A stretch of 64,000 nt of DNA from Gluconobacter morbifer G707 (GCF_000234355.1 NZ_AGQV01000001.1:744001-808000), one strand, 5' to 3'. Positions 18,301 through 27,137 are shown, counted from the stretch's first letter. Translations and numbers: made by a program. Notes: generated by a model from the letters alone, not told the origin.

Positions 18301-18722
18301 AGGTCTTCGGGGCTGATTTCGGGCCGTGAGGTGTCTCGCAGTCCGTCCGGCGTAACGCCATGATAGAAGCAGCTCCGGCGTCCGGTATGGCAGGCCACGC
18401 CCGTCTGTCGGACAGTCAGGAGAACGGCGTCCATGTCGCAGTCGAGGCGTGCTGCGAGCAGTTTCTGCTGCTGGCCCGAGGTTTCGCCCTTACGCCACAG
18501 TTTCTGCCGGCTGCGGGACCAGTAACACACACGGCCCGTCGTCAGGGTTTCCTTCAGGGAGTCCGCATTCATCCAGGCCAGCATCAGGACTGTTCCGTCC
18601 GTATCCTGCGCGATGGCCGAAATCAGTCCGTCTGAATCAAATTTCACCTGGCTGATGATGTCATCCACAACACCGGAGGACGGGGGAAGGTAAGTCACGA
18701 ACGCATCTCCGAAGGGAACCAT
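18288..18722 (-). CDS. hisI: Phosphoribosyl-AMP cyclohydrolase
   Basis: A 144-residue single-domain HisI (no HisE fusion) that opens the purine ring of PR-AMP in histidine synthesis. It has the conserved DCDMDAVLL zinc/magnesium-site segment and the TGVACHTGRRSCFY cysteine/histidine motif. The ATG at 18722 is internal to the end of ygfZ (28-nt overlap) and gives normal length; the frame is open to 18758. It is not next to other his genes. Its end overlaps the RNase T2 gene on the other strand. Confidence 0.93.
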   Translation of the reverse strand: MVPFGDAFVTYLPPSSGVVDDIISQVKFDSDGLISAIAQDTDGTVLMLAWMNADSLKETLTTGRVCYWSRSRQKLWRKGETSGQQQKLLAARLDCDMDAVLLTVRQTGVACHTGRRSCFYHGVTPDGLRDTSRPEISPEDLYGR

Positions 18723-19507
18723 TGTGGCCAGTCTATTGTAACCGGCTGGCCATTGCATGTCAGGTCAGAAGCCTGCCAGGCTTCGCGTCGGAGCATGGTC
18801 AGCCCGCGGTGTCCGGAGCGGGATCGCAGATCCCCTATCTCCCGGCCCCCCATCAGGATCGTACCGCCTTCCGCCGGGAATGGGGCGCCCTGGAGGGAAA
18901 CTGGCAGCAGGCGCCGTCGGACCAGTCCGCGATAATGGGTCCGGGCCGTCAGTTCCTGTCCCATGTAGCAGCCCTTTTTCCATGAAATGCCATGCAGGAG
19001 GTCCATGTCTCCTTCAAGGGCCAGCGTCTGTTCAGGTTCGAAATCCATGACGTCAGGCAGGCCAAGCGGCAGACGCCGGATCAGATAGTGACTGGCGTCC
19101 TGTATGGGGTCGGGAAGTGCCCCCACGAGCGCGCGCCAGCCGGCACCGTCGCATCGGGGGTCGGGAGCATGGCAGAACGCTGTTTCCGGAGCCGGCGTTG
19201 CGTGATCTCCGGCAATGACGTGCAAGGCCGCAGGTTCGATCTGGACATCCGCCCGGAGGCGGAAGCGGGAGAGACGTTTCGTCAGCATCTCCGCATGTGC
19301 GGCTGCGCAGTCCATGAAAAGACTGCCGTCCTGCTCCATCAGGAAAAATTCGCTTAGCCAGCGCCCCTGCGGGGTCAGCAATGCGCTCCAGACGGCCTGC
19401 CCGGCGGTCAGGGACAGGAGATCATTGGTGACAAGCCCTTGCAGGAAGGTGGTTCTGTCCTTTCCTGAAAAGCGAAGGACGGATCGATGGGTCAATGACT
19501 CGATCAT
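18695..19507 (-). CDS. ygfZ: Folate-binding protein YgfZ (GcvT-like, Fe-S cluster maintenance)
   Basis: A 270-residue COG0354 family protein with the diagnostic KGCYMGQE motif (about residues 178-185) followed by RTHYRG. The family binds tetrahydrofolate and supports the assembly or repair of certain iron-sulfur enzymes such as MiaB. It overlaps hisI by 28 nt and is probably co-transcribed with it. The roughly 490-nt region upstream is shared with the divergent Mla-type operon. Confidence 0.9.
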   Translation of the reverse strand: MIESLTHRSVLRFSGKDRTTFLQGLVTNDLLSLTAGQAVWSALLTPQGRWLSEFFLMEQDGSLFMDCAAAHAEMLTKRLSRFRLRADVQIEPAALHVIAGDHATPAPETAFCHAPDPRCDGAGWRALVGALPDPIQDASHYLIRRLPLGLPDVMDFEPEQTLALEGDMDLLHGISWKKGCYMGQELTARTHYRGLVRRRLLPVSLQGAPFPAEGGTILMGGREIGDLRSRSGHRGLTMLRREAWQASDLTCNGQPVTIDWPQWFPSEMRS

Positions 19508-19995
19508 CAGGGATAAAGACCTGTGTTCCAGCGGTATCGAGCCGAACCGCCCGGGGTGAAATGAAAAGCCTGTTGTTCAGCGCGAAGGACGAAGCCTGCG
19601 CGCGTGGAAATTCAGCATGATTTTCCGCACTATACACGAAACAGGACCATGCCTCTGAAAATGATGGATATTTTTCTTTGTTATTGTAAAAATTGTTTCA
19701 GCATCACAGAAGTGCTGATCTGTCTTTGTGACAGGATGGCAAAAAGACAGCTTTTTCTGTGCCGGGCCGCTGATCAGGCGGATTTATGTTGTCTGGTCAG
19801 GGGAAAGTCGCAGATCCTGGTTTTTTCATGCCGGGTTGTTCCAAGAAGACCATGAAAAGGCAAAAATTCCTTTTCGGTTATCGGAGCATCTCGTTGGAAG
19901 AGAGCGGGTTGCGGTCCGTCATTACTCGGAGGATATTGCATTTGCGGTCAGTCATGCGTCCGCAACCGTACCGCCGACTGTCGGAGTGAAAAACA
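19508..19995. other. Intergenic control region between ygfZ and the Mla-type operon
   Basis: This 488-nt stretch holds no gene I can support; the open frames in it are short and family-less. It is more AT-rich than its surroundings, especially 19655-19705 (runs of T and A, a plausible promoter zone). It contains a short inverted repeat, TCAGCA...TGCTGA, at about 19697-19718 and a pair of direct repeats listed separately. It lies between divergent genes and so probably carries promoters for both. Confidence 0.5.
19909..19955. repeat. Direct repeat pair upstream of the cyclase-like gene
   Basis: Two 14-nt copies of TTGCGGTC(C/A)GTCAT occur at 19909-19922 and 19942-19955, differing at one base. 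They are 33 nt apart, about three helical turns, and the second ends 40 nt before the TTG start codon. This placement suits a regulator-binding pair, but no known operator is recognised. Confidence 0.4.
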
Positions 19996-22341
19996 TTGTC
20001 CGCTGACGAGATCGTTGATCCGAACCAGAGCCCGGCCAGCAGCCGACGACGGATCTTCCAGATCCTCGGCCCGATCATTGGCGTTCTTCTGGTCATTGCC
20101 ACGATCACGATCCTCAGCCTTCATAATTACCAGACGACCCGCAAGGGCGCGATTGCCCTGTCCAATGACCTGCTCCGCAGCCAGCAGCGGTACGTTACAC
20201 AGGAGGTCAGGGACTATCTCGTCCCGGCATCCAACGGTGCCCTTATTGCGGAGGACATGCTTCGTGGTCCCCTGACGGACCAGACACCCAACACGTTCAT
20301 GCTCTATGGCCGCTCTGTTCTGACGCATATGGCCCAGGTGGACAGTTTCTATATCGCCAATGACCAGGGGCAGTTCTGGATGGTGACCCGTCACGGACAA
20401 GGCGGGTTTGAGGAGACGCATTTCACCACAGAAAACGGCAAGCAGATTTATCGGCACAACTACGTTGATTCGAACGGTAAATTCACCGGGACGGGGATGG
20501 ATCCGGCTTCGGGTTATGATGTGCGGACGCGTGACTGGTTCAAAAAAGCCATCAAGCGTGAACATGACACAGGGCGGGAACTGCACTGGACCGACCCCTA
20601 TCCCTATATTTCCACACATCAGTTCATCCTGACGGCTTCCATCGCCTTTCCGGGACAGGACGGGCATACGACCGTCTTTGCCATCAATATCTCCCTCAAC
20701 CAGATGACGGATTTTCTCAATCATCTTCAGGTAGGGCGGAGCGGGCAGGCCGTGATCGTGGATCTGCACGGTCATGTCATTGCCGGCCATAATCTGCGGA
20801 CCAGTGCGGGCGATACAAACTTCGACCCGTCGACAATCCAACTGGACCCGAAAACGCAGCCGGTTTTCACCCGTGCCCTGAACATGTTCCTCGTCAAGGG
20901 ACCACAGACTGGGCTCGTCAGGGAGGGCGGCCGGAATTATGTGACGATTGCGTCCGTGCTGCCGTTCGTACATCGGCGATGGGTTCTGCTGCTGAACGCG
21001 CCGGAAGACGATTTCGCGGATTTTGCCGTAACGGTCAGACGACAGAATATCGGCTTTTCCCTTCTCGTGATCGGTCTGGCATCCGTTCTGGCAATTGCAC
21101 TGATCGCGCAGGGGCGGCATGTGGAACGCCTGCGCAAGCGGATGAACCGCGATCGCGCGCAGGTCCGGGAAGAAAATGTCACGGTTCAGGCAATCGCCAG
21201 CACGCCGGACCTGTTTGATCCTACTCATGACGCGCCGGTCCTGACAGAGGCACTGGCCGTACGGACGGGTTCGCGGAGGGCCAGTCTCTGGCGTCTTCTG
21301 TCCGAAGGTGACCGGCTGATCTGTGAGGACGCTTTCGATGCGGCCCGTGACGTGCACAGCACGGGCATGGAGATCAGTCGCAGCGAAAACGGAAAACTGT
21401 TCGACGCCGTGACGGAGGGGCATGTCCTCTCGATTGCCAATGCGTCCCAGGATGACCGCGTCCAGACCTTCCAGCGGACCGTCATGCGGACTGTCGGAGC
21501 CGACAGACTGTTTCTTCAGCCGGTGGTGTATGGTCATCAGGTCGTCGGGGCCATCGTGCTCGAAAACCCGACGGTTGTGGAGACGATGGAGCATATCGTT
21601 GCTTTTGTTGCTTCCATCGTAGCGCTGCGCTTCTCCTATGCCTATGACGAGATGGGCGATGGACAGGGCAAGACTTTCAGCCTGACCCAGAGCAGCCAGA
21701 AAACCCGTTTCGACGAAGGTTTTCTGCTGGAGCCAGGAGAAGAACAGAAAACGCAGGGGGAAGCGGGGCACCCTGACGGGGTATTACCGGCCGGGGTCTA
21801 TCCGCAGGTTCCGGTGATGGTCATCTCTTTTGATGATCCGTATGGCAGCAACCGTGACAGCATTGTCCGGGCGATGAAGGTGGTTTCTACCCTCAGCCAG
21901 GATATCCAGCGCATCGCTGACGAGAAAAATCTCTTCTCCGTGCAGGTCGTGAGCAACCGAGTTGTTCTGGTGGGTGGAATCAGCCAGACGCCGGACACGG
22001 AGGCCGCGCTTCGTCTTGCCGATGCAGCCGTGTCCATCCGGGAGGTCTGCCTTTCCACGCTAGCTGCTGCGGATATTGATCCTGTCTTTAGGATCGGACT
22101 GGATGTCGGGCCGGTCATGGCCAGCATGCTGGGCACCAATCCGGCCATCTTCAATGTCTGGGGTGAGGCTATCAATGTGGCTGAACTGCTGACGGCCAGT
22201 GCTCCGGATGCCGGAACCATCCAGGTTTCCGAACATGCCTATGCCCTGCTGCGGGAGCATTTCCTCTTCCGTCCACGGGGCATGTTCTATCTTCCCAGCA
22301 GTGGCACGACCCGCAGCTTCGTTCTGGCCGGCCGTCGATGA
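19996..22341 (+). CDS. Membrane sensor with extracytoplasmic, GAF and degenerate cyclase domains
   Basis: A 781-residue protein. Transmembrane segments at about residues 22-44 and 352-373 flank a large Cache-type extracytoplasmic sensor domain. A GAF-like domain (about 390-550) and a class III adenylate/guanylate cyclase-like domain (about 595-781) follow. The cyclase fold is recognisable from RIGLDVGPVMASMLGT and NVWGEAINVAEL. However, the metal-binding aspartates seem lost (VVSNRVVLVGG where active enzymes have a Gly-Asp), and the catalytic Arg after the conserved Asn is Leu. Cyclase activity is therefore doubtful. The start must be TTG at 19996: an in-frame stop lies 9 nt before it, and no ATG occurs before the first membrane segment. 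An ATGA overlap couples it to mlaE. Confidence 0.8.
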   Translation: MSADEIVDPNQSPASSRRRIFQILGPIIGVLLVIATITILSLHNYQTTRKGAIALSNDLLRSQQRYVTQEVRDYLVPASNGALIAEDMLRGPLTDQTPNTFMLYGRSVLTHMAQVDSFYIANDQGQFWMVTRHGQGGFEETHFTTENGKQIYRHNYVDSNGKFTGTGMDPASGYDVRTRDWFKKAIKREHDTGRELHWTDPYPYISTHQFILTASIAFPGQDGHTTVFAINISLNQMTDFLNHLQVGRSGQAVIVDLHGHVIAGHNLRTSAGDTNFDPSTIQLDPKTQPVFTRALNMFLVKGPQTGLVREGGRNYVTIASVLPFVHRRWVLLLNAPEDDFADFAVTVRRQNIGFSLLVIGLASVLAIALIAQGRHVERLRKRMNRDRAQVREENVTVQAIASTPDLFDPTHDAPVLTEALAVRTGSRRASLWRLLSEGDRLICEDAFDAARDVHSTGMEISRSENGKLFDAVTEGHVLSIANASQDDRVQTFQRTVMRTVGADRLFLQPVVYGHQVVGAIVLENPTVVETMEHIVAFVASIVALRFSYAYDEMGDGQGKTFSLTQSSQKTRFDEGFLLEPGEEQKTQGEAGHPDGVLPAGVYPQVPVMVISFDDPYGSNRDSIVRAMKVVSTLSQDIQRIADEKNLFSVQVVSNRVVLVGGISQTPDTEAALRLADAAVSIREVCLSTLAAADIDPVFRIGLDVGPVMASMLGTNPAIFNVWGEAINVAELLTASAPDAGTIQVSEHAYALLREHFLFRPRGMFYLPSSGTTRSFVLAGRR

Positions 22342-23150
22342 AAGTGCCGAACCGCATCATTCTCCTGCGCCGCTTTCTGATCCGTCTGGGTTATTTCACC
22401 CGGACGCAGATGCGCTTCACCCTTATGGTGATCGGTGGTTCGTGGGGCGTGCTCCGGGAGGCATGCAGCCCGACAACCTGGCGGCGGACGGTGCGCATCG
22501 AATTCTGGCAGAGTCTGCATCAGGCAACGGGCGGAGGCCTGATCAGCGTGCTGGTGACTGGAGCCCTGACGGGGTTCGGTATTGTGGCGCAGGCGGTGTA
22601 CTGGCTCGGTTTTGCCGGTTTGGCCCAGATGACGGGGTCGATCCTGTCTACTGTTCTCGTCCGGGAAATCGCTCCGGTCCTGGTCGGAGTCATTCTGCTG
22701 GGGCGGTCAGGAATGCTCATGCTGACGGAGCTGGGTACCCTGACGGTCGGGGGGCAGATGCGTGCGCTGACCGGCATGGGCATCGATCCGTTTCTGACTT
22801 TCCTTGTGCCTCGCACACTGGCCATGACGATCAGTGGCTTTACGCTCGGCATCATTTTCAGCATGGCGGCGCTTCTGGTCGGATTTGCCGTCTGCCGGGT
22901 CGAGGATGTCGTTACTATGCCGATCTGGGCCTTTTTGGACCAAGTTATCAGCAGCATGCATCCAATCGATTATTTCGTTATCCCTGCCAAGTTCACATGT
23001 AGCGGGTTTGCGGTCGGTGTCTGTTCCTGTCTGTCAGGCATGGATGTCACGACGGAGGATGACCTTTCTTCTCTCATGCCTCGTGGCTTTGCACGCGGGA
23101 TGCTGACCATCATGGTCATCAACGTCATTTTCAGCGTGAGTTTTGACTGA
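22338..23150 (+). CDS. mlaE: MlaE-type ABC transporter permease
   Basis: A 270-residue permease of the MlaE/YrbE family, the inner-membrane part of MCE lipid transporters. An amphipathic N-terminal helix is followed by about five membrane segments (about residues 68-270). It contains the family's ILSTVLVREIAPVLVGVILLGRSG region, here near residues 100-127. It overlaps the cyclase-like gene by 4 nt and is followed at once by the ABC-like subunit gene, giving the order permease, ATPase-like, MlaD, lipoprotein. Confidence 0.9.
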   Translation: MKVPNRIILLRRFLIRLGYFTRTQMRFTLMVIGGSWGVLREACSPTTWRRTVRIEFWQSLHQATGGGLISVLVTGALTGFGIVAQAVYWLGFAGLAQMTGSILSTVLVREIAPVLVGVILLGRSGMLMLTELGTLTVGGQMRALTGMGIDPFLTFLVPRTLAMTISGFTLGIIFSMAALLVGFAVCRVEDVVTMPIWAFLDQVISSMHPIDYFVIPAKFTCSGFAVGVCSCLSGMDVTTEDDLSSLMPRGFARGMLTIMVINVIFSVSFD

Positions 23151-23151
23151 C

Positions 23152-23871
23152 ATGGCTGATGAACGGGACATGCTCTCCAACGCCCTCAATCCGGTTCTCG
23201 AACTGCTGGACGCTGTTCCGCGCTTCGATGAAAGCGGGCTCGTTTCCGCGAAATACAACTTGCATCTCGATGCGGGGGAATGTGCTCTGATTGAGTGTCG
23301 CGACATGACGCAGGCCAGTCTGTTCGCCGATATGTGCCTTGGTCTTGTCCCACTGTCGGACGGACATATCCGCTGCATGGGGCTGGACTGGAGTGACCTG
23401 AATGAGCGCCGGAGCTGGGCCCTGCGTGGTCGCTGTGGGCGAATTGTGATCGGTGGCGGGTGGATCGACCTTTACGGGACACACATCAACATTCTCTGGC
23501 CCCAGCTTCATCATACCCGCACGCCAATGGACAGGCTCGTGACGCAGGCGGGGCATCTTGCCACGCGTTTCGGTTTGCCGGGCCTGCCAGTAGTTCCGCC
23601 GGGGCGACTGTCCGCGGCGGACCGGCAGCGCGCGGCCTGTGCGAGGGCGTTTCTGGGTGAACCGTCGCTTCTTCTGCTGGAACACCCCATGGAAGGCGCG
23701 TCTGATATCATGATGGAAGCTTTTCTCTCCACCCTGACGGATGCGCGGGACCGGGGGTGCGCGGTTGTCTGGTTTGCGCCTGATGAGAGCGGATGGGGCG
23801 ATTATGCGTCTGATGCGACAATACGCCTGCGACTGTATGATGATGGTCTGTTTTCAATGAGGGGTTCGTGA
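23152..23871 (+). CDS. MlaF-position ABC subunit lacking ATPase motifs
   Basis: A 239-residue protein in the slot of the MlaF ATPase. The overall ABC fold can be followed, but every nucleotide-handling motif is changed. Where Walker A should be (after GECALIE, residues 49-57) the sequence is CRDMTQASL, with no glycine-rich loop or lysine. The Q-loop Gln is missing near 101. The signature is LSAAD (153-157). Walker B is LLLLEHP (173-179), with the usual Asp-Glu replaced by Glu-His. The H-loop His is Ala near 209. The frame is intact and coupled on both sides, so this is not a decayed gene. ATG at 23152 is preferred; a TTG lies 9 nt upstream. Probably a pseudo-ATPase. Confidence 0.82.
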   Translation: MADERDMLSNALNPVLELLDAVPRFDESGLVSAKYNLHLDAGECALIECRDMTQASLFADMCLGLVPLSDGHIRCMGLDWSDLNERRSWALRGRCGRIVIGGGWIDLYGTHINILWPQLHHTRTPMDRLVTQAGHLATRFGLPGLPVVPPGRLSAADRQRAACARAFLGEPSLLLLEHPMEGASDIMMEAFLSTLTDARDRGCAVVWFAPDESGWGDYASDATIRLRLYDDGLFSMRGS

Positions 23872-24827
23872 TGTTTCGTGTGCGCCAGACCGATTCCGCG
23901 CAACCGCTTTTCCAGAACCGCTATGCGGATGAATGGGTCGGGCTCCTGGTTCTCGGTGCCGTCGTCCTGTTCTCAGTGGCAGTGATCGAGGCCGGCTTCC
24001 TGAAACAGTGGCTCACACCAGAGAAAAAGATCCATTTCGTGCTGCCTGAAAGCGGTGTGGCCGGTCTGGGTATTGGCGATGACATCGAGGTGATGGGCGT
24101 GCATGCCGGTGAAATCCGCCATCTGAAGCTTAATGACAGCGGTCGGATGTATGCAGAAGGGTATATCGATCCGCAGTTCGTGCCCTTCATCCGGCAGGAC
24201 AGTACGGCCATCATCCGGCATCGTCTGATCGTGGCCGGGGCGACCTATATCGAGCTGGATCGCGGTAAGGGGCAGCCCTTGGACTGGAAATATGCCGTCA
24301 TGAAGGCCACGGTCGAGCCCAATCCTGCAGATGTCATCACCAAGACCGTCACGGATCTGCGCAACCAGCTCGTTCCTGCCATGCAGAACGTTCAGAAAAT
24401 CACGGCGCAGGTCAACGACATGGTTACGGACATGCGGAAGGGTAAAGGCACGGTCGGAGGGTTGCTGACAAAGGATGACGTGCTGAACGAAGCCAATGCG
24501 GCGCTCCAGCATCTGGATCAGGTTATCGCAGGGCTGAAACCGATCGAGAAACAGGCGGGAAGTGTCATGGTCAAGGCGGATGGCAGCATGAAAAATGTCC
24601 GCTCCGCCACGGATACGCTTCGCAAGGCAATGCCGCAGGTCCGTGAGACGGTCAACCACACGGACGAGGCCACCGCGGCCCTGCCGGCCCTCATCACGCA
24701 GGCGCAGGCGAGCGCCAACAGTTTGCGCAAACTGACCGACCAGCTTCGCGGACTGTGGCTGCTGGGCGGCAATGGCAAGACAGAACCAAAGACACGCCGT
24801 CTTCCGGCGCAGGCGGTGCGGCCATGA
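23871..24827 (+). CDS. mlaD: MlaD-type MCE domain protein
   Basis: A 318-residue substrate-binding component of an MCE lipid transporter. One N-terminal membrane anchor (about residues 22-44) is followed by a single MCE domain (about 52-125) and a long helical, coiled-coil-prone C-terminus (about 140-295) carrying the KGKGTVGGLLTKDD motif typical of MlaD-like proteins. The start overlaps the preceding stop by 1 nt (ATG at 23871); a GTG at 23868 is an alternative. It is coupled to the lipoprotein gene by a 4-nt overlap. Confidence 0.9.
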   Translation: MFRVRQTDSAQPLFQNRYADEWVGLLVLGAVVLFSVAVIEAGFLKQWLTPEKKIHFVLPESGVAGLGIGDDIEVMGVHAGEIRHLKLNDSGRMYAEGYIDPQFVPFIRQDSTAIIRHRLIVAGATYIELDRGKGQPLDWKYAVMKATVEPNPADVITKTVTDLRNQLVPAMQNVQKITAQVNDMVTDMRKGKGTVGGLLTKDDVLNEANAALQHLDQVIAGLKPIEKQAGSVMVKADGSMKNVRSATDTLRKAMPQVRETVNHTDEATAALPALITQAQASANSLRKLTDQLRGLWLLGGNGKTEPKTRRLPAQAVRP

Positions 24828-25756
24828 TGCGCATCCTTCTGGCCTGCTGTGCTTCTGGTCTGCTGCTGGCTGGATGTTCCTCCGCCGGGGGCAGCCATGG
24901 ACCGAAGCCGGATCAGTCCTATGATGACGCCATGGATACGGCGCGCAGCGTTTATGACAGCGGTCAGATCACGCAGGCGGAAGCACAATACCGGTCTGCC
25001 TATGACCGCGCGCTTCTGCGTGATGACGTGGACCAGATCCATGAAGCCGGCTTCAATCTGGCGACGGTCCTGCTTAACGAAAATCAGCCCAGGCGTGCCC
25101 TGATCATTCTGGGCAAGGTGGAATCCGCCATGATGGCGCGGCATCGAGCGGATCTGGGGGATCTGAGGGTTGTCGAGGCGGCGGCGCTGTATCGTCTCGG
25201 GGATATTTCGGGTGCCCAGCAGAAGGTACAGGGGGAAGTGCAGTCGGCGGATACGGGCATCCGGGAACGCGCCCTTTACCTGACGGGGCTCTGTGCCTCG
25301 GACCTGCGGCAGGGGGATGTCCTGTCGCAGGCTGTCACGCAACTGGGGCTGTCTCCTGAAAAAGGTGCTCGGACAGACCGGGACGAACTGCTGGCCCGGC
25401 TGGACCTGCTCCGTGGCCATCCTGTGGAAGCGTTGGGTCTGGCCGAAACGGTGGTGGATCGCCGCCGTGACAGGCTGGATTATCGTGGAATGCGTCGTGC
25501 GCTTCTTCTGGCCGCTCAGTCAGCTGATGCTGCCGGGCAGAGCCAGCAGGCCGCTCGTCTGCGTCAGCAGGAAGATGACAGCCTCAGACAGTCCGATCAG
25601 CAGAGAAGCGTGCGGGGTGAGGTCAGTGACGCCCCGGACACCACAGGCCACGACGACCGTGTCAACGTGTCCGTCAGTCTGCGTAATCCTGGCAGTCCGA
25701 TCCGAATCAACAGCGTATCGGCAGGGCAGGTCGGAGACACCGGAGGCACCCAGTGA
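24824..25756 (+). CDS. Lipoprotein with TPR-like repeats, last gene of the Mla-type operon
   Basis: A 310-residue predicted lipoprotein with an N-terminal signal ending in the lipobox LLLAGC (Cys near residue 18). The body (about 35-270) is alpha-helical with TPR-like periodicity, and a short Ser/Asn-rich tail follows. It starts inside the mlaD stop (ATGATG). The position suggests an outer-membrane or periplasmic partner of the MCE protein, comparable to the ABC-type auxiliary lipoprotein slot (PqiC/MlaC-like positions), but it does not resemble MlaC or PqiC by sequence. No specific family recognised. Confidence 0.78.
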   Translation: MMRILLACCASGLLLAGCSSAGGSHGPKPDQSYDDAMDTARSVYDSGQITQAEAQYRSAYDRALLRDDVDQIHEAGFNLATVLLNENQPRRALIILGKVESAMMARHRADLGDLRVVEAAALYRLGDISGAQQKVQGEVQSADTGIRERALYLTGLCASDLRQGDVLSQAVTQLGLSPEKGARTDRDELLARLDLLRGHPVEALGLAETVVDRRRDRLDYRGMRRALLLAAQSADAAGQSQQAARLRQQEDDSLRQSDQQRSVRGEVSDAPDTTGHDDRVNVSVSLRNPGSPIRINSVSAGQVGDTGGTQ

Positions 25757-25796
25757 CCAGAAAGTGCAGGCGCTGACGAGAGTGAATACCCGGTAT

Positions 25797-25827
25797 CCGG
25801 GGAGCTTTTATGGCTGGTGCTCCCGGG
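25797..25827. terminator. Possible bidirectional terminator hairpin
   Basis: A 9-bp stem with one mismatch (25797-25805 with 25819-25827) lies in the 82-nt gap between the converging Mla-type operon and the Hsp70 gene. There is no clear T-run on either strand, so terminator function is only suggested by position. Confidence 0.3.
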
Positions 25828-25838
25828 TGTGCTTGCGT

Positions 25839-27137
25839 CTATCCGGAGCAATGCGCCTGTTCGATCAGCGCCAGTCCCTCCGCCACGGAAACGAATTCTG
25901 AGCCGGTATCAATCTTCTCCGGACCGAACCGATTGATAAACAGCTGCCTTACGGCCGGAACAAAAGATGTGCCTCCGGTCAGGAAGACACGGTCAATTTT
26001 TTCCGGTCCGGTTTCAGCATCTTCCATCGCCCAGCCAATGGCTGTATCCAGCCGCGACAGATCCGGGGCGATCCAGCTTTCGAATGCCGTGCGGGTTATG
26101 GTCTCTTTTATATGCAGATCGCGGTGCGTGAAGCGCAGGACGGTCTGCTCCTGACGGGAAAGTTCGGTTTTGGCGCGTCCTATGGTGCGATACAGGTTCT
26201 GGCTCTCCTGATCTTCGATCAGCCTCAGGAGATTCCGGAGCTTCTGCGGATCGGAGGCTGTTTTCGCTACATCGGCAATGCTGCGCAGGGTCTGGGGCGT
26301 GCGCATCAGTGAGAGGCGATGCCACCGCCCGAGGGAAGCATACCATTCCGCGGGAACAGGCAGGGGCTGGCCGCCCATGACGCGATAGGTCGTTCCTTTC
26401 CCGAGCGCGGGCGCCACTACGTTTTCGATGATTCGGTAATCGAACTGGTCTCCTGCGATGCCAACGCCGGAATGTCCCAGTGTAAGCGTGCGGGGCGAAC
26501 CTTCCGGATCAAAGCGCATGATGGAGAAATCGCTCGTGCCGCCTCCGAAATCGCCAACCAGAACAGTAGCCGGACGATCGAGTCGCTGCATGAAACGCCA
26601 GCCGGCCCCCTCTGGCTCCAGAACGACGCGGGGTTCGGTAAAGCCGGCTTCCAGAAAGCTCTCTTTCAGGCGCAGCACGCCCAGTGCGTCATCGGCCAGT
26701 TCGCCGGCGAATCGGACCGGACGACCGATCGTGACGCTGACCTGTTCCGGCGCAAGTTCTGCCTTTTCCATCAGCGCGCGCAGGAAACGTGCAATCATGG
26801 CCTGAAGTGTCATGGTGGTATTGAAAACGCGTGTCTCGCGGAAAGAACCCTGAGCGAGATAGGTCTTCATGGACATAATCAGACGGTTTTCGGCCGGATC
26901 ATCCAGATAGGTTTCGATCGCATCAACGCCGATTGCGTCCTGCAGGATGCGTCGGCTTCCAGCCTGCTCCTGCCACAGACAAAGCAGGGTGCGGCAGGTT
27001 TCGCTTGCGGCACTGTCCACGAAGCTGAACAGAGCAGGGTGTGTCTGGCCGTTTTCGTCCGAGATGACGATGACGCTGTTGGTGGTGCCGAAATCAATGC
27101 CGACGCGAATCTTTGCTGTGGATGGCTGCGTCGTCAT
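25839..27137 (-). CDS. Hsp70 family protein, YegD-like
   Basis: A 432-residue actin/Hsp70-fold ATPase. It has phosphate-1 motif GIDFGTTNS at residues 13-21, phosphate-2 VGDFGGGTSDFS near 194-205 and an adenosine motif FLTGGTSFVPA near 390. It lacks the roughly 200-residue substrate-binding and lid domains of DnaK. This matches the YegD class of short Hsp70 relatives, whose clients are poorly known. It is monocistronic, convergent with the Mla-type operon. Confidence 0.88.
   Translation of the reverse strand: MTTQPSTAKIRVGIDFGTTNSVIVISDENGQTHPALFSFVDSAASETCRTLLCLWQEQAGSRRILQDAIGVDAIETYLDDPAENRLIMSMKTYLAQGSFRETRVFNTTMTLQAMIARFLRALMEKAELAPEQVSVTIGRPVRFAGELADDALGVLRLKESFLEAGFTEPRVVLEPEGAGWRFMQRLDRPATVLVGDFGGGTSDFSIMRFDPEGSPRTLTLGHSGVGIAGDQFDYRIIENVVAPALGKGTTYRVMGGQPLPVPAEWYASLGRWHRLSLMRTPQTLRSIADVAKTASDPQKLRNLLRLIEDQESQNLYRTIGRAKTELSRQEQTVLRFTHRDLHIKETITRTAFESWIAPDLSRLDTAIGWAMEDAETGPEKIDRVFLTGGTSFVPAVRQLFINRFGPEKIDTGSEFVSVAEGLALIEQAHCSG

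Noticed and set aside
19948-21771. 607-codon antisense open frame over the sensor gene
   Set aside because: Composition is typical of an antisense shadow; the plus frame has clear sensor, GAF and cyclase-like domains and is coupled to mlaE.
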